Below, piece after piece: positions 43,961 to 53,959 of a DNA stretch of 64,000 nt. Location: assembly GCF_001651855.1 (NCBI RefSeq), contig NZ_LNQC01000082.1:345-64344 (forward strand). The letters are read 5' to 3'. Made by a program: the position numbers and the translations under genes. The DNA comes from Sinorhizobium americanum. Its GTDB lineage: Bacteria; Pseudomonadota; Alphaproteobacteria; Rhizobiales; Rhizobiaceae. A model generated the notes under the pieces. That model worked only from the letters and a program-made list of their open reading frames with translations, had not been told where the DNA came from and did not search any database. Position 1 is the stretch's first letter. Every line of letters starts with the position of its first letter.

Positions 43961-44332
43961 ATGGCAAAGGTGCAGTATGAGATAGTAGAGCACGACGGGG
44001 CTTGGGCATACAAAGTTGACGACGTCTTCTCTGAAACCTTTCCCACCCATGCCGATGCACTTGCCGCCGCGGAAATTGCTGCGCGCCACCATGAGCTTCC
44101 CGGTTCGACGGAGAACATTGAATTCCAAGACTCCGCCGGTCGCTGGCATGAACAAGTCGCGTCCGGTTTCGATCGCCCGCTTACCGAAGTCGTCGATACA
44201 CCGGACGTTCGGCGGGCGGCAGAACGCCAGATTCGAGAGCAGCGGAGCACATTTGGCACTGTTATGCTGCTCGCTGCTACTGCATTCGCGGTAGCCTATC
44301 TTCTTCGTCTTACTCAACGGCGTCGACTCTAG
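43961..44332 (+). CDS. DUF2188 domain protein with C-terminal membrane helix
   Basis: A 123-residue protein. Residues 1-60 form a small DUF2188-like domain (YEIVEHDGAWAYKVDDVFSE, FPTHADALAAAEIAARHHEL): strand-turn-strand-helix. An acidic/charged linker follows and the C-terminus has one transmembrane helix (TFGTVMLLAATAFAVAYLLR) with positive residues after it. DUF2188 proteins are small and often stress-induced; an EcfG-like promoter just upstream fits that. Function unknown. Confidence 0.78.
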   Translation: MAKVQYEIVEHDGAWAYKVDDVFSETFPTHADALAAAEIAARHHELPGSTENIEFQDSAGRWHEQVASGFDRPLTEVVDTPDVRRAAERQIREQRSTFGTVMLLAATAFAVAYLLRLTQRRRL

Positions 44333-44513
44333 AGCCGCTCGCCTCGCCGCCTATGCCGCTCTGCTGCGGGCAGAATGATGGATGTCGAACTGCGCAAGCT
44401 CGTCGCGGCACGACCGAGAGGAAAGGCGTCAACACTAGCATTTTGACGGCTTCCGCCGCCTTGGGTACGCTCGATCGTTGCGGCGAGACTCATTCCCGAC
44501 ATCGGATACCGCC

Positions 44514-44545
44514 ATAGTGTCCACCTAGCACCTGGTGGACACTAT
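44514..44545. repeat. Perfect 12-bp inverted repeat
   Basis: ATAGTGTCCACC-TAGCACCT-GGTGGACACTAT. No T tract, so not a typical terminator. It is 375 bases before the TonB receptor gene; role unknown. It could be an operator, an IS end pair, or part of a short palindromic element. Confidence 0.6.
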
Positions 44546-44814
44546 CCCACTCCAGGGCAGCGCCGGTAGGCGGCCATCGCGCGACGCTTACCAGTCCGGT
44601 GCGCTCTGTTTGGTTAAGACAGTTGGCTGGGCTTAGCCCAAGCAGACGCCGGTGCCGCCATCTGGAGCCGGCCCCTCATCAAAGAAAATGATTCCCCGTT
44701 CCAGACACGCTTGATCGCTTCGACGGTAACCGGCTGAGGTCCGCGGCGATCTCCCTAATTCCTAGCTTTCAATATTGCGCGAGCTGCACCAGCTTGGACT
44801 TCTGGCACATATCT

Positions 44815-44829
44815 TGACAATCACAGTCA
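44815..44829 (+). promoter_or_regulatory. Iron-responsive (RirA-type) box before the TonB receptor
   Basis: TGA-CAATCACAG-TCA, a perfect TGA-N9-TCA. Rhizobial iron-responsive operators (IRO), bound by RirA under iron sufficiency, have this form. It is 92 bases before the receptor start. The same form occurs before the siderophore operon at 55803. Confidence 0.6.
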
Positions 44830-44920
44830 TGTTAATTAGCACCGCTTCGAACCACTGACATTCAGCTCCTTCCTGGGGCGACCCAAATGTTTTTGGTCAA
44901 TGTGTTACAGGGGGCTCTGA

Positions 44921-47062
44921 ATGGAATTGCGTGTTGGACTGCTGACTGTTTTGCTGGCGACAGTGAGTCGCGCCGCCTTGGCGCAAGATGCGACGGTGCT
45001 GGAGCGCCTCGAAGTGAAGGCGGGGGCCACGACCTCAACGATCGGCACTTTGCCAGAAGACTATGCCGGGGGGCAGGTCGCGCGCGGCGGCCGTGTCGGA
45101 TTGCTTGGCAACCGGGACTTCATGGATACGCCATTCAATATCACCAGCTACACGGCAGAGACGATTGAAAACCAGAGCGCGAAGACCGTGGCCGACGTCC
45201 TGGCCAACGACCCCTCGGTGAGGAGCACGCACGCATCGGGCGGCATGCTGGACTCCTTCTATATTAGGGGCTTCCCACTGAACGAAGGGAACTTCGGCGA
45301 AGTCGCCTTCGATGGCGTGTACGGTGTTGCCCCGACCTACCGCCTGTTTACGGATTATATCGAACGGGTCGAGGTCCTGAAGGGACCGACGGCACTCCTC
45401 TATGGCGTCTCGCCGAACAGCAGCGTTGGCGGCGCCATCAATATCGTGCCGAAGCGCGCGTCCGACGTCGACCTGACCCGAGTGACGACCGACTATGCTT
45501 CCGATCTCTACGGCGGCGGCCATTTGGACGTCAGCCGCCGGTTCGGTGACCAGCGGCAGTTCGGCGTTCGCTTCAACGGCAGTTATCACGGTGGCGATAC
45601 GGCGATCGACAACCAGTCTCTTGACGTGGCGGTCGGCGCCCTCGCACTCGATTACGAAGGCGAAAGCCTCAGGGCGACACTGGACATCATCGGTCAGCGG
45701 CAGGATGTCGACGCTCCGCTGCGCCCGTTCTTTCCCGTTGGTACCTTTGAAATTCCCGACGCGCCGGATGGCCGCTCCAACGTCCAGGAATCGTGGGAAT
45801 GGGCGAAGACGGAGGACCTGTCCTGGTTGGGGCGGGTCGAATATGACGTCAGCGACGCGGTCACCGTTTTCGCAGCCGTCGGCGGTGGCAATTCGCGAGT
45901 CGAGCGGCTCTTTGGCACGCCGCTGCTTCTTAACTCCGCAGGCGATGCCAGCATCACACCACAGAATTTCATTTTCGATGTCGACCGACTGACGGCCGAG
46001 ACAGGTGTGCGCGCCGAGTTCGAAACGGCCGCTATTGATCACTCCGTTACATTCCAGGTCAGCGGCCTTCAGCAGCGCCTCGCCCGCGGCTCGAACTCGG
46101 GGACTCCGCAGCTAACCAATATCTTCGATCCGCTTCCCCGCCCCGAGCAGGATGTGCCGCAGCCGACACATGTGCCGAGGGTCTCGGAAAACATTTTCTA
46201 CGGCTTCGCGCTTTCCGACACGATGTCGATGTTTGACGAGCGCGTACAGCTGACGCTGGGTGGGCGCTGGCAGCACATCGATACCGAAAATTACGAGCCG
46301 ACCACCGGTGGCGTCAGCAGCTTTTCGGATGAGAGCGCGGTCACGCCATTGGCGGGGATCGTCGTCAAGCCTTGGGATAATGTCGCGCTTTATGCAAACT
46401 ATGTCGAAGGCCTGAGCGTCGGCGACACCGCGCCGACGACGGCCGTCAATGCCGGGGAAACGCTCGCCCCCTACAGGTCCAAGCAGTATGAAATCGGTAC
46501 CAAGGTCGATCTCGGACGCGTGGCCGTAACCGTTAGCGCGTTCCAGATCGAAAGGCCTTTCGGCCAGCTCGAGACCCGCGGCACCGACCTCGTTTTTGTC
46601 GAAGGCGGCGAACAGCGCAATCGGGGCGTGGAGCTCAATATCTTCGGCGAAGTGACCCCGGAGGTCAGGGTACTCGGAGGCGTGACCTTCATCCGCGGTG
46701 AACTGACGAAGACGAACAACGCCGCCACCCGCGGCAACACGCCGATCGGTGTGCCGTCGCTGCAAGTGAATTTGGGGGCCGAGTGGGACACGCCCTTTGT
46801 GCCGGGCCTGACGCTCACCGGCAATGTCATCCACACGGACGAGCAATTCGTCAATACGGCAAACACCATGGAAATCCCCTCCTGGACGCGGCTTGACCTC
46901 GGAGCCAGGTACCTGACCGAGATCAACGAAAAGCCCGTCACCTTCCGGGCGGAAGTCGAGAACGTCTTCGACCTCGACTACTGGTCCGGCGTTGCAAGCT
47001 TCGGGACGATATCGCAAGGTGCGCCGCTGACTGTGAAGGTGTCGATGACGACCGATTTCTGA
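44921..47062 (+). CDS. TonB-dependent siderophore receptor
   Basis: A 713-residue outer-membrane receptor. Signal peptide at residues 1-21 (MELRVGLLTVLLATVSRAAL). The plug domain holds FNITSYTAETIENQSAKTVA, FYIRGFPLNEGNFGEVAFDG, YIERVEVLKGPTALLYG and GGAINIVPKRASDVDLTR. The barrel follows, with IYANYVEGLS-like VALYANYVEGLSVGDTAPTT and GAPLTVKVSMTTDF at the C-terminus (terminal Phe). This fits the ferrichrome/ferrioxamine/hydroxamate-type FhuA group, but ligands cannot be read from the family. It faces the siderophore operon and has its own iron box, so the ferric form of that siderophore is the likely ligand. Confidence 0.9.
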   Translation: MELRVGLLTVLLATVSRAALAQDATVLERLEVKAGATTSTIGTLPEDYAGGQVARGGRVGLLGNRDFMDTPFNITSYTAETIENQSAKTVADVLANDPSVRSTHASGGMLDSFYIRGFPLNEGNFGEVAFDGVYGVAPTYRLFTDYIERVEVLKGPTALLYGVSPNSSVGGAINIVPKRASDVDLTRVTTDYASDLYGGGHLDVSRRFGDQRQFGVRFNGSYHGGDTAIDNQSLDVAVGALALDYEGESLRATLDIIGQRQDVDAPLRPFFPVGTFEIPDAPDGRSNVQESWEWAKTEDLSWLGRVEYDVSDAVTVFAAVGGGNSRVERLFGTPLLLNSAGDASITPQNFIFDVDRLTAETGVRAEFETAAIDHSVTFQVSGLQQRLARGSNSGTPQLTNIFDPLPRPEQDVPQPTHVPRVSENIFYGFALSDTMSMFDERVQLTLGGRWQHIDTENYEPTTGGVSSFSDESAVTPLAGIVVKPWDNVALYANYVEGLSVGDTAPTTAVNAGETLAPYRSKQYEIGTKVDLGRVAVTVSAFQIERPFGQLETRGTDLVFVEGGEQRNRGVELNIFGEVTPEVRVLGGVTFIRGELTKTNNAATRGNTPIGVPSLQVNLGAEWDTPFVPGLTLTGNVIHTDEQFVNTANTMEIPSWTRLDLGARYLTEINEKPVTFRAEVENVFDLDYWSGVASFGTISQGAPLTVKVSMTTDF

Positions 47063-47127
47063 TGTGGCGGCGTGGCGAGCCTCCGTCGATGGAGTGTCGA
47101 TCCTGCACACATGTTGGATGCGAAAAC

Positions 47128-47159
47128 AAATGCTCCGGTGGAAAACACCGGAGCATTTT
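47128..47159. terminator. Terminator between receptor gene and siderophore operon
   Basis: TGCTCCGGTG-GAAAA-CACCGGAGCA with AAA before and TTTT after. A ten-base stem that can work in both directions between the two convergent units. It is 66 bases after the receptor stop. Confidence 0.85.
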
Positions 47160-47220
47160 GGTCTTGGAGGAAACTCGATCCGGTGGGTGTCGCGTGTCCG
47201 CGTGGCGCTCGCGGCACCCT

Positions 47221-47413
47221 CTCTGCCCTGCCGGGCATCTCCCCCCACAAGGGAGTAGACCGCCAAACCGGAATGTCCCGCCACCGGCTTCCTGCTGGAT
47301 TAAACCACCGTTAGTGATTTCAGCGCTTAAGACCTTACGGTCGGGCAAACACCTGCCCCTAGCCGATCTCCCCCTCTTGGGCCTACAAGTGGGAGATGCC
47401 CGGCAGGGCAGAG
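47221..47413. repeat. Intergenic element with 23-bp inverted ends
   Basis: CTCTGCCCTGCCGGGCATCTCCC at 47221-47243 is repeated exactly in inverse orientation at 47391-47413, and each copy contains its own palindrome (CCCTGCCGGG-like). From memory, CCTGCCGGGCATCTCCCCC-type units are common interspersed repeats in Sinorhizobium intergenic regions. About 190 bases long with no coding frame; probably a non-autonomous element or a pair of palindromic units. Confidence 0.6.
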
Positions 47414-47537
47414 CGGGTATCACGTGCTTTCCGGAAGAGCGTCGCCATTCTACCAAATCCGCAATTGTACGGCCGAACGGAGATAGCCCCAAGTTGGTCG
47501 GGGCGGCGTCATCACGACAGCCGCCCCACCGGATCGA

Positions 47538-48704
47538 TCAATCGGCGCTGCCCACCAGGCTTATAGCATAGCCCGGCTTGTAAGGGATCGGCAGGAAACG
47601 GCGGTGGTACTCGGCAAATGTCGCGTCGGGATCGAGATCGGCAAAGAGCTCCGGATGGAACCACTTCGCCAACTGCTGGACGGCAAAGAACTCGTAGGGA
47701 CTGTTATAAAACTGGTGCCAGATGCCGTGGAAATTCCGCATCTTCTGCGCGGCGATCCCGGTATAGGCATCGCGGGTGGTGAACCATTCGAGCTTCCTGC
47801 GCGTCTCCCGCGGATCGGCGCCGGGGCCGAGCGGGATCCAGTGCCCGCCGGGCACATAGGCTTGCCAGTCGGCGCTGGTGACGACCACGTGCTCGGGGTT
47901 GGCGACGATCACCTGTTCGGGGTTGAGTTGGCCGAAGGTGGTGGGCAGGATGTCGCTGCCAATGTTGTGGCCGCCGGCAAGCTCGACATATTTGCCGAAG
48001 TTTTCCGCACCGAAGGAAAGGCAGCAATCATCGGCATAACCGCCGATCCGTTCGATGAAGACCTTGGGACTCTCCGGCTTTACCCGGGCGATGACGTCGC
48101 TGACGCGCGCCATCGCCTGATGGCGGAATTCGATGATCTCTTCCGCGCGCGCCTCGCGCCCCATGATTTTTCCGAGGAGCCGAATGGTCGGTTCCGTGTT
48201 CTTCAGCGGAAAGTGGCGGAAGTCGATATAGACGACCGGGATCTTCAGCTCCGCCAGTTTCTCGATATATTTCACGTCCTCGTTGGCGCGCATGGCCTCG
48301 AGATTGAGAAGGACCACGTCAGGTTTCTGGACAATGGTCGACTCAATATCGAGCAGCCCATTCTCCTGCCCCGGGAAGGCCGGCAACTTGGCGAGCTTGG
48401 GAAAGGCCTCCAGATATTGTGCGTAGGTGGCCGGATCGGCCTCGATCAGGTCGTTGCGCCAGGCGACGATGCGGGCGAGCGGATCTTCCGGCTCGAGCGA
48501 GGCGATCAGATAGAGCTGTCGCCCTTCGCCGAGGAGGATGCGCTTGACCGGCGCATTCACGGTCACCTCGCGGCCGGCAATGTCGGTGACGGTGATCGGC
48601 GTTTGCCTGTCCACCGCGGCCGGCTCTTCGGCAAGGGCCGCGGCCGGAACCCACAGGCCCAGCACGACGATTGCGGCCTGGAACGCCGAACATATTCTTC
48701 TCAC
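47538..48704 (-). CDS. Periplasmic ferric-siderophore ABC binding protein
   Basis: A 388-residue type III periplasmic binding protein. It starts at GTG in a GTGA overlap with the MFS gene. Signal peptide: [20 protein letters not shown], cut after ALA. Fold signatures: [20 protein letters not shown] (start of the FecB/BtuF domain), [38 protein letters not shown], and [20 protein letters not shown]. It is the last gene of the siderophore operon. No permease or ATPase gene is present in the window, so uptake across the inner membrane needs components encoded elsewhere. Confidence 0.85.
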   Translation of the reverse strand: MRRICSAFQAAIVVLGLWVPAAALAEEPAAVDRQTPITVTDIAGREVTVNAPVKRILLGEGRQLYLIASLEPEDPLARIVAWRNDLIEADPATYAQYLEAFPKLAKLPAFPGQENGLLDIESTIVQKPDVVLLNLEAMRANEDVKYIEKLAELKIPVVYIDFRHFPLKNTEPTIRLLGKIMGREARAEEIIEFRHQAMARVSDVIARVKPESPKVFIERIGGYADDCCLSFGAENFGKYVELAGGHNIGSDILPTTFGQLNPEQVIVANPEHVVVTSADWQAYVPGGHWIPLGPGADPRETRRKLEWFTTRDAYTGIAAQKMRNFHGIWHQFYNSPYEFFAVQQLAKWFHPELFADLDPDATFAEYHRRFLPIPYKPGYAISLVGSAD

Positions 48705-49930
48705 AGTATTTCTCCTTTATCGAACGGGTGGCGCGATTTGAGCCATAGGGCGAGCGCCATCAAGAAAGACAGGCCGTAAAGGCCTGCAACGAGCGGGAAT
48801 GCCACTTCAAGCCCAAAGCTTTGGGTCGCGACGACGCCGGTGATGATTCCGAGAACGGAAGCGCCCTGCTGGCAGGTTTGCGCGAGCCCGAGTACCGATC
48901 CCTGCCGTTCGCTGCGCGTTGAGGCCGAAACGAGCGACAGAAGAACAGGCGTCGTTCCCCCCAGAAGCGCGCCCCAGGCAAGATAGAGCGCAGCGAAAAG
49001 GCCGATATCGCGGATCGATCCGGCAAGGCCGGTGACCACGAGGCAGCCGGCGGCGATCAGCACGCTCCACCCGAGTACGAAGACCGGCGCTCGCCCTTCG
49101 AATATCCGCGCCCACACCGGCGCGCCAACTACGAAGCCGAAGGCGAGCAGCCCGTAGCTCAAGCCCGTGATCCAATGCTGGGCGCCATAAACCTCCGACA
49201 TATAGAGGGCAAACGGCACCTGCAGCACCATCCGGCTCGCGAGCAGCAGTCCCATCAGCGTGAGAAGCCCGGGGACCGATATGCCCGTCGCGGGTGCGGG
49301 AGAAACGTTCGTCGCCCTGGCCGGACCCGTGCCGCCCGCTCCTTGTGGCGGAACCGGCAGGCTCGCCCAGGCCACAGCGGCACAGAGCGCGCAGATCACG
49401 CCGGCGGTGAGATTGACGGCGGCGAAAGGCAAGGCATCGAGGATGAGGCCGCCGAGGAAGGCACCACCGAGGGAGCCGACATTGGTCGCCACCTGGAGCC
49501 AGGCGAAGAGGCCGGCGCGATCGCGTCCGCCGGTCACCTGCACGCCGTAGGCCTGAGCCGGGGCGATATAGCCGGCGCAGGCTCCTTGCAGAAAGCGCAG
49601 CGCCAGAATGGTCCAGACGTCCTGGGCAAAGGCAACAAGCAGTTGCGTGACCGCAAGCCCGGCGAGCGCCCGCACCATCATCAGCCGATTGCCGTAGCGA
49701 TCGCCCATGCGGCCCCAGAAGGCGCTCGTCAGCGACACGCCGAGCATGGGGCAGACATAGACACCGACTCCGGCGAGCGCGAAGACGCTCTCGGACGCGC
49801 TCAACCCCCTGATCTGGATCGGCCAGAAGGGACCGCTCATTTCCATGGCGCCCATGGAAATGAACTGCAGGCCGAAGAGCAGCGCGAAGACGGGTCCGAA
49901 GCCGCGCAGGACGGCGACTGTACCGGTCAT
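48701..49930 (-). CDS. MFS transporter, probable siderophore exporter
   Basis: A 409-residue 12-helix major facilitator. It starts at ATG ([20 protein letters not shown]) in an ATGA overlap with the IucA/IucC gene; a longer frame upstream is not needed. The MFS loop is [20 protein letters not shown] (GxxxDRxGxRxxM). SbnD in staphyloferrin B operons occupies a similar position and exports the product, so export of the siderophore is the best guess. It overlaps the binding-protein gene by four bases. Confidence 0.85.
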   Translation of the reverse strand: MTGTVAVLRGFGPVFALLFGLQFISMGAMEMSGPFWPIQIRGLSASESVFALAGVGVYVCPMLGVSLTSAFWGRMGDRYGNRLMMVRALAGLAVTQLLVAFAQDVWTILALRFLQGACAGYIAPAQAYGVQVTGGRDRAGLFAWLQVATNVGSLGGAFLGGLILDALPFAAVNLTAGVICALCAAVAWASLPVPPQGAGGTGPARATNVSPAPATGISVPGLLTLMGLLLASRMVLQVPFALYMSEVYGAQHWITGLSYGLLAFGFVVGAPVWARIFEGRAPVFVLGWSVLIAAGCLVVTGLAGSIRDIGLFAALYLAWGALLGGTTPVLLSLVSASTRSERQGSVLGLAQTCQQGASVLGIITGVVATQSFGLEVAFPLVAGLYGLSFLMALALWLKSRHPFDKGEIL

Positions 49931-51816
49931 TGCGCGCTCGCAAGCGGATTGGGCAGGTGATGTTCGACCCGGTAATCGCGATAGCGTTCCAGATGCATCC
50001 GCAGCACCGAGCGCGTCGGCCAGGGCCGCTCGAGGAAGGCGTCGCGCTCCTCGATCCAGAACGCATCCGACAGTATGCGCGGCCTCAGCGCCTCGAACGC
50101 CGCTTCCGTCTCTTCCCGCAGGATGCGCCACAGGCTGTTGCCGGCGATCGAATACTGCTCGGTGAGGCAAAGGGCGATTTCGTGGAGATGGCAGACGAAG
50201 CAGGCGTCGATGACGAAGGATCTGACGAGGCTGATGTCGTCGTCAAATGTGGTCGGCAGAATGCCCCTGCGGCTGAACGGCTTCAGATCGTAGCCGCGCT
50301 CCTTGAAGAGCGGCGCGAAACTGCGGCCGTCGCCGAAGTCGCGGATCAGCAGTTTTCGCGGCATGCCGAGATCGTCGAAAAGGACTGTGCTGTTCTGCTG
50401 ATGCGCCTCGAAGGCAATGCCGTAGAGGAGATACATCGCGAGTGCCGGGCGGACGACGGTGCGTGCATAGGCGCGGAAGAACGCCGCGACGGCCGCTTCG
50501 CTTGCGCTGCCGGACCTGGCAATGAGCTCGCAAATTAGTGGCCGGCCGTCGAGCGGACTTGCCGTCAGCAGGGCTGCGACGGTCACCGGCAGCATGCCGT
50601 CGCCGCGAGTCAAGGGATCGGCGTTGCGGTAGACGACCGAAAGGAAGCGGCCGGGATGCTCGTCGCCGGTCTCCGGATGGTGCAGAATCGCGCCCAGCTC
50701 CTCGGTGAAGATCTCCAGCTCGAGCTTCAGATCATCCTCTTTCGACAGGATGTCGGAAATCAACGTGCTGAGGCGCGGCCCCATATGGATCGATTTCCCC
50801 TGCAGCGTGCGCTGTTCGCTGGTCATCCAGATCGCCACCGGCAGTTTGACGAAGGGTCTCGGCGCCTCGGTCTCCGGCAGCATCGTGCGGAACGACATCG
50901 ACGGCAGCGTGATCATCTCGGGGCCTTCCGGATCGAGGACGCCGGTTTCGATCTCGGCCGCGAATTCGCGGCGCACAAAATTCTTGAGATGCCAGCCGTG
51001 GACGGGGAGAGGAATCCAGTCCTCGGGCGATTTGCTGCGCGCCCTCAGGCCCTCCGCCCAATCGTGCCAGAGGTCCGGGAAGTTCTCTGCAAACCATTCC
51101 GAATAGCTGCCGACATGCGGCATCTTCTCGACATAGGCCCAGTCGTGTCGGAGTGCCGCGATCACGAGAGGCACCCGCGCGCCGAATTCGGGCGCCAGCG
51201 CCACGACGTCCTCCGGCGCCAAGCCCGGCTTTGCCTTCCAGGTCGGGTAGAAGGGATGACCTTCGAGGGCGCCCCATTGGTCGAGGGTCATCGCCGCCAG
51301 ATGCGTCGGCAGGCTTTCCTGTAGAAAGGCCAGGAAGCCCGGCGCGCCTGCTTCGGCGACCTGCCGGCGCAACGTCGCACTCCAGTTTTCGCGGGCGCGG
51401 CGGGCGAGAATATCGTTGGCCATGCTGTTGTCGACGTCGCGCACCAGATGCTCGAGGCCATCGGCAGCAGGCGTAATCGCGAGGGAGAGGGCGACCTCCC
51501 TCATCAGGGCCGATGGATCGTCAATTTTCTGGCGACCACCGGTTCCGTCCAGCACCTCGACCTGCCCGCGGTTCTGCAGCGTTCCGGCCGGTGCCAGGTG
51601 CAGGTCGGTGAAATGCAGCACGCGCCGCGAGGCCCAGAGGGGAAACCACGCCTGACGGCCGTCGCGCGCCCACATCAGCGCGTCGGGATCGAGCAGGCGT
51701 TCGGCAAACAGGCAGCGCACCAGCCGGTTAATCGCGTTCAGCGATGCATTCGACAAAAGCGCGCGTTCGTCGCCTGCAACGGGAGCTGCCGCGAAAGAAG
51801 TTCTCTCGTCCATCAT
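49927..51816 (-). CDS. IucA/IucC-type NRPS-independent siderophore synthetase
   Basis: A 629-residue enzyme that joins a carboxylic acid to an amine or alcohol with ATP. Family motifs: [20 protein letters not shown] (ATP-binding GHPxxPxxKxxxG), [40 protein letters not shown] and [11 protein letters not shown], with an FhuF-like C-terminal part ([12 protein letters not shown]-like region). It is the only such synthetase in the operon, so the product should contain one such amide or ester. If the product is rhizobactin-like, the acid would be malate and the amine the lysine side chain. Overlaps both neighbours by four bases. Confidence 0.9.
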   Translation of the reverse strand: MMDERTSFAAAPVAGDERALLSNASLNAINRLVRCLFAERLLDPDALMWARDGRQAWFPLWASRRVLHFTDLHLAPAGTLQNRGQVEVLDGTGGRQKIDDPSALMREVALSLAITPAADGLEHLVRDVDNSMANDILARRARENWSATLRRQVAEAGAPGFLAFLQESLPTHLAAMTLDQWGALEGHPFYPTWKAKPGLAPEDVVALAPEFGARVPLVIAALRHDWAYVEKMPHVGSYSEWFAENFPDLWHDWAEGLRARSKSPEDWIPLPVHGWHLKNFVRREFAAEIETGVLDPEGPEMITLPSMSFRTMLPETEAPRPFVKLPVAIWMTSEQRTLQGKSIHMGPRLSTLISDILSKEDDLKLELEIFTEELGAILHHPETGDEHPGRFLSVVYRNADPLTRGDGMLPVTVAALLTASPLDGRPLICELIARSGSASEAAVAAFFRAYARTVVRPALAMYLLYGIAFEAHQQNSTVLFDDLGMPRKLLIRDFGDGRSFAPLFKERGYDLKPFSRRGILPTTFDDDISLVRSFVIDACFVCHLHEIALCLTEQYSIAGNSLWRILREETEAAFEALRPRILSDAFWIEERDAFLERPWPTRSVLRMHLERYRDYRVEHHLPNPLASAQ

Positions 51817-52952
51817 TGAGCCTCCGGCCAGTCTGTCGGAACATAGTCCGGCGCGCCCGCGGCCAACTGGCCATGGTAGTCGCGCGCCCAGTTATAGGTC
51901 TTGGCGATCGTCGGGGTGGCGACGCCGAGCCGCGCCGCCATCGACACGAGCAGCGCCTGTCCGAAGGCGATGTCCTCATGAAAGGCGCGGCTTTCGCGAT
52001 CGATGACGAGCCCCGGGCCATCCGGATTGGGGACGAGCGGCGCCAGGATCCCCGCATAGGCGCGGTTGGTGCGCAGGAGCGAGTACATGGTGCTGTCGTC
52101 TTCGATCTGCTTGCCATAGGCCTCGATCAGCTCCTGTCGAAGCGGCTTCACCGAGCTGAGGTCGATGCCAAGGCGCGCCTCGCTCGCCAGACGGATCGCC
52201 TGGTTTTCCGCGTCCAAGGCCTCCAGCAGCTCGGCACCCGCAAGCGGGCAGTCGCTCCACCAGCAGATCGGCGCGTCGACGGGCCTGTCCTCGAACGGAG
52301 CCCCCGGCCCGATAAGGGCGTAGAGTACCGCCGGGTGCATCAACGCATTGCCGGGGGTCAGCGTGATCTCCAGATAGTCCTGAAGCATCGTAACGGGTGC
52401 GTCATAGAGGCGATTGAGCATCGCCCCGAGCGCCGCAGAGCTTTCCGCGCTTTCGCGGCGATGCAGTGCGGCAAAGAGCTCGGCCTTGCCGCCGCCCATG
52501 CGTACCCGTTGCCCGGGGAGAAGATCGAAGGCCGTGTGCGGCACGTCCTTCATGCCCCAGATGACGACATTGTCGCGACCCTCAAATGCCCGTGCCGCAA
52601 GCCAGTCGAAGCCGCAGAAGCCGGGGATCGCCCCGACATAGACGTTTCTGTCGCGCGGCAGGTGCGGTGCAATCCGCGACAGGAGTGCCGGCCGTGCCTG
52701 GGCCGGCTGGGTTATCACCACCAGGTCGGCACCTTCGAGCGCCGTGCGGGGATCGGTGCCGACATGGTCCGGCCGGGCGGTCAGGATGAGATCGTCCGGT
52801 GTTTGCGCATGCCACAGGCCGTCGCCGACTGCCCAGGTTTCCGCGACCTCCGACGAATTCGTCAGCACGGACACCTCGATGCAGGGGCGCTGCTTGAAGA
52901 GCACGGCATTCAAATGTCCGGTGCGGCCCGCACCGCAAATCGTCACCTTCAT
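51813..52952 (-). CDS. Opine dehydrogenase family enzyme
   Basis: A 379-residue NAD(P)-dependent enzyme. The N-terminal domain starts MKVTICGAGRTGHLNAVLFK (Rossmann GxGxxG), with DLVVITQPAQARPALLSRIA. The C-terminal octopine-dehydrogenase domain has the conserved Asn/His-Pro segment TPGNALMHPAVLYALIG and Asn-rich helices. Opine dehydrogenases reductively join an amine of an amino acid to a 2-keto acid, and can run in reverse. In staphyloferrin B operons the equivalent gene, sbnB, encodes an unrelated ornithine cyclodeaminase-type enzyme. Start at ATG in an ATGA overlap with the SbnA-like gene. The longer open frame to 53246 is antisense or out-of-frame to that gene. Confidence 0.85.
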   Translation of the reverse strand: MKVTICGAGRTGHLNAVLFKQRPCIEVSVLTNSSEVAETWAVGDGLWHAQTPDDLILTARPDHVGTDPRTALEGADLVVITQPAQARPALLSRIAPHLPRDRNVYVGAIPGFCGFDWLAARAFEGRDNVVIWGMKDVPHTAFDLLPGQRVRMGGGKAELFAALHRRESAESSAALGAMLNRLYDAPVTMLQDYLEITLTPGNALMHPAVLYALIGPGAPFEDRPVDAPICWWSDCPLAGAELLEALDAENQAIRLASEARLGIDLSSVKPLRQELIEAYGKQIEDDSTMYSLLRTNRAYAGILAPLVPNPDGPGLVIDRESRAFHEDIAFGQALLVSMAARLGVATPTIAKTYNWARDYHGQLAAGAPDYVPTDWPEAQ

Positions 52953-53959
52953 GCAGCACGCGCCCTTCCGGCGAGCCAGCCGTCCAACTGATCTGCGATG
53001 GCAGGGTCCAGCAGGCGGCGCTTCGCCATCCACTCGTCGTCGAAAATTGTGCCGAGATATTTCTCGCCGCCATCCGCCACCGTGGTCACGACCGTGCCGG
53101 TCAGCTTGCCTGATACAATGAATTCGAGCGCCTTGTAGATGGCTCCGCCGGTCGAGCCGCCGACGAGCAACCCCTTGCGCCGGGCGATATAACGCGCCGT
53201 CTCGAAGGCTTGCGTGTCGGTCACCTGGACGCCCTCGTCGATGCACGAGTAGTCGAGGACCTTGCCGACCTCGTCGCCGGCGGGCGTGCCCGTGCCCGAT
53301 TGGAAGTAGGGATGTCCTGGCTTGCCGAAGACGATCGACCCGGCCGGCTCGACCGCGATGGTGGCCACGGCCGGATTGTGGCGCTTGAGGCGCTGCGAAA
53401 TACCGGTCATGGAGCCGCCGGTCCCGACGCAGCCGACGAAGGCATCGATCCCGTCCGGGAGCTGCTCCAGCAACTCTTCGACGAGCCCGGCATAGCCATC
53501 AGGATTCGCTGGGTTGTCGGACTGGTTCATGAACAGCGCGCCGGGGAGCTGCGCGCCGAGTTGCGCGGCCAGCCGCTGGCGCTCGACAACGGCGACCTCG
53601 TCCTCGCGAAAGTCACCTTCGACATAGCGGATCTCGGCGCCGAGGGCCCGCATCATGCGGATCTTGTCGGGCGCCGCATGGTGATCGACCACGGCGATGA
53701 AACGCAGCCCGAATTCCAGCGCCGCCAGCGCCAGTCCGGTACCGGTGTTTCCGGAAGAGGATTCGACGATCGTGCCGCCGGGGACGAGGCGTCCGTCTTG
53801 AAGCGCCGCAACCACCATGCTGCGCGCCATGCGATCCTTCATCGAACCGCCGGGATTGTTCTTCTCGATCTTCAGCACCAAAGTGGCGTTGCGCTCCGGT
53901 ACGTCGATCGACATGAGCGGCGTCTGGCCGATCAATTGCGTTACGGTGGTGTGCAGCAT
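52949..53959 (-). CDS. sbnA: SbnA-like PLP-dependent synthase (cysteine synthase family)
   Basis: A 336-residue fold-type II PLP enzyme. Motifs: TQLIGQTPLMSI, NNPGGSMKDRMARSMVVAAL with the PLP-binding Lys, ESSSGNTGTGLALAALEFGL, GCVGTGGSMTGISQRLKRHN and GSTGGAIYKALEF. SbnA uses O-phosphoserine to make an aminoacrylate and adds an amino acid amine (glutamate in staphyloferrin B) to give an N-(2-amino-2-carboxyethyl) amino acid. In this operon lysine would be the amine if the product is rhizobactin-like; that is inference. The start follows the SbnH-like stop directly, with no gap. Confidence 0.85.
   Translation of the reverse strand: MLHTTVTQLIGQTPLMSIDVPERNATLVLKIEKNNPGGSMKDRMARSMVVAALQDGRLVPGGTIVESSSGNTGTGLALAALEFGLRFIAVVDHHAAPDKIRMMRALGAEIRYVEGDFREDEVAVVERQRLAAQLGAQLPGALFMNQSDNPANPDGYAGLVEELLEQLPDGIDAFVGCVGTGGSMTGISQRLKRHNPAVATIAVEPAGSIVFGKPGHPYFQSGTGTPAGDEVGKVLDYSCIDEGVQVTDTQAFETARYIARRKGLLVGGSTGGAIYKALEFIVSGKLTGTVVTTVADGGEKYLGTIFDDEWMAKRRLLDPAIADQLDGWLAGRARAA

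Larger units (their letters stand above)
44333..44920. other. Intergenic region upstream of the TonB receptor
   Basis: About 590 bases. It contains the 12-bp inverted repeat at 44514 and the iron box at 44815. I see no gene. The part between 44600 and 44800 may be old transposase debris, but I could not find a convincing motif in it. Confidence 0.4.

Noticed and set aside
44600-44800. Possible transposase debris upstream of the receptor
   Set aside because: No frame gave a motif I could tie to an IS family.
46112-47284. Minus-strand open frame of 390 codons
   Set aside because: Antisense to the TonB receptor barrel and runs through the terminator at 47128.
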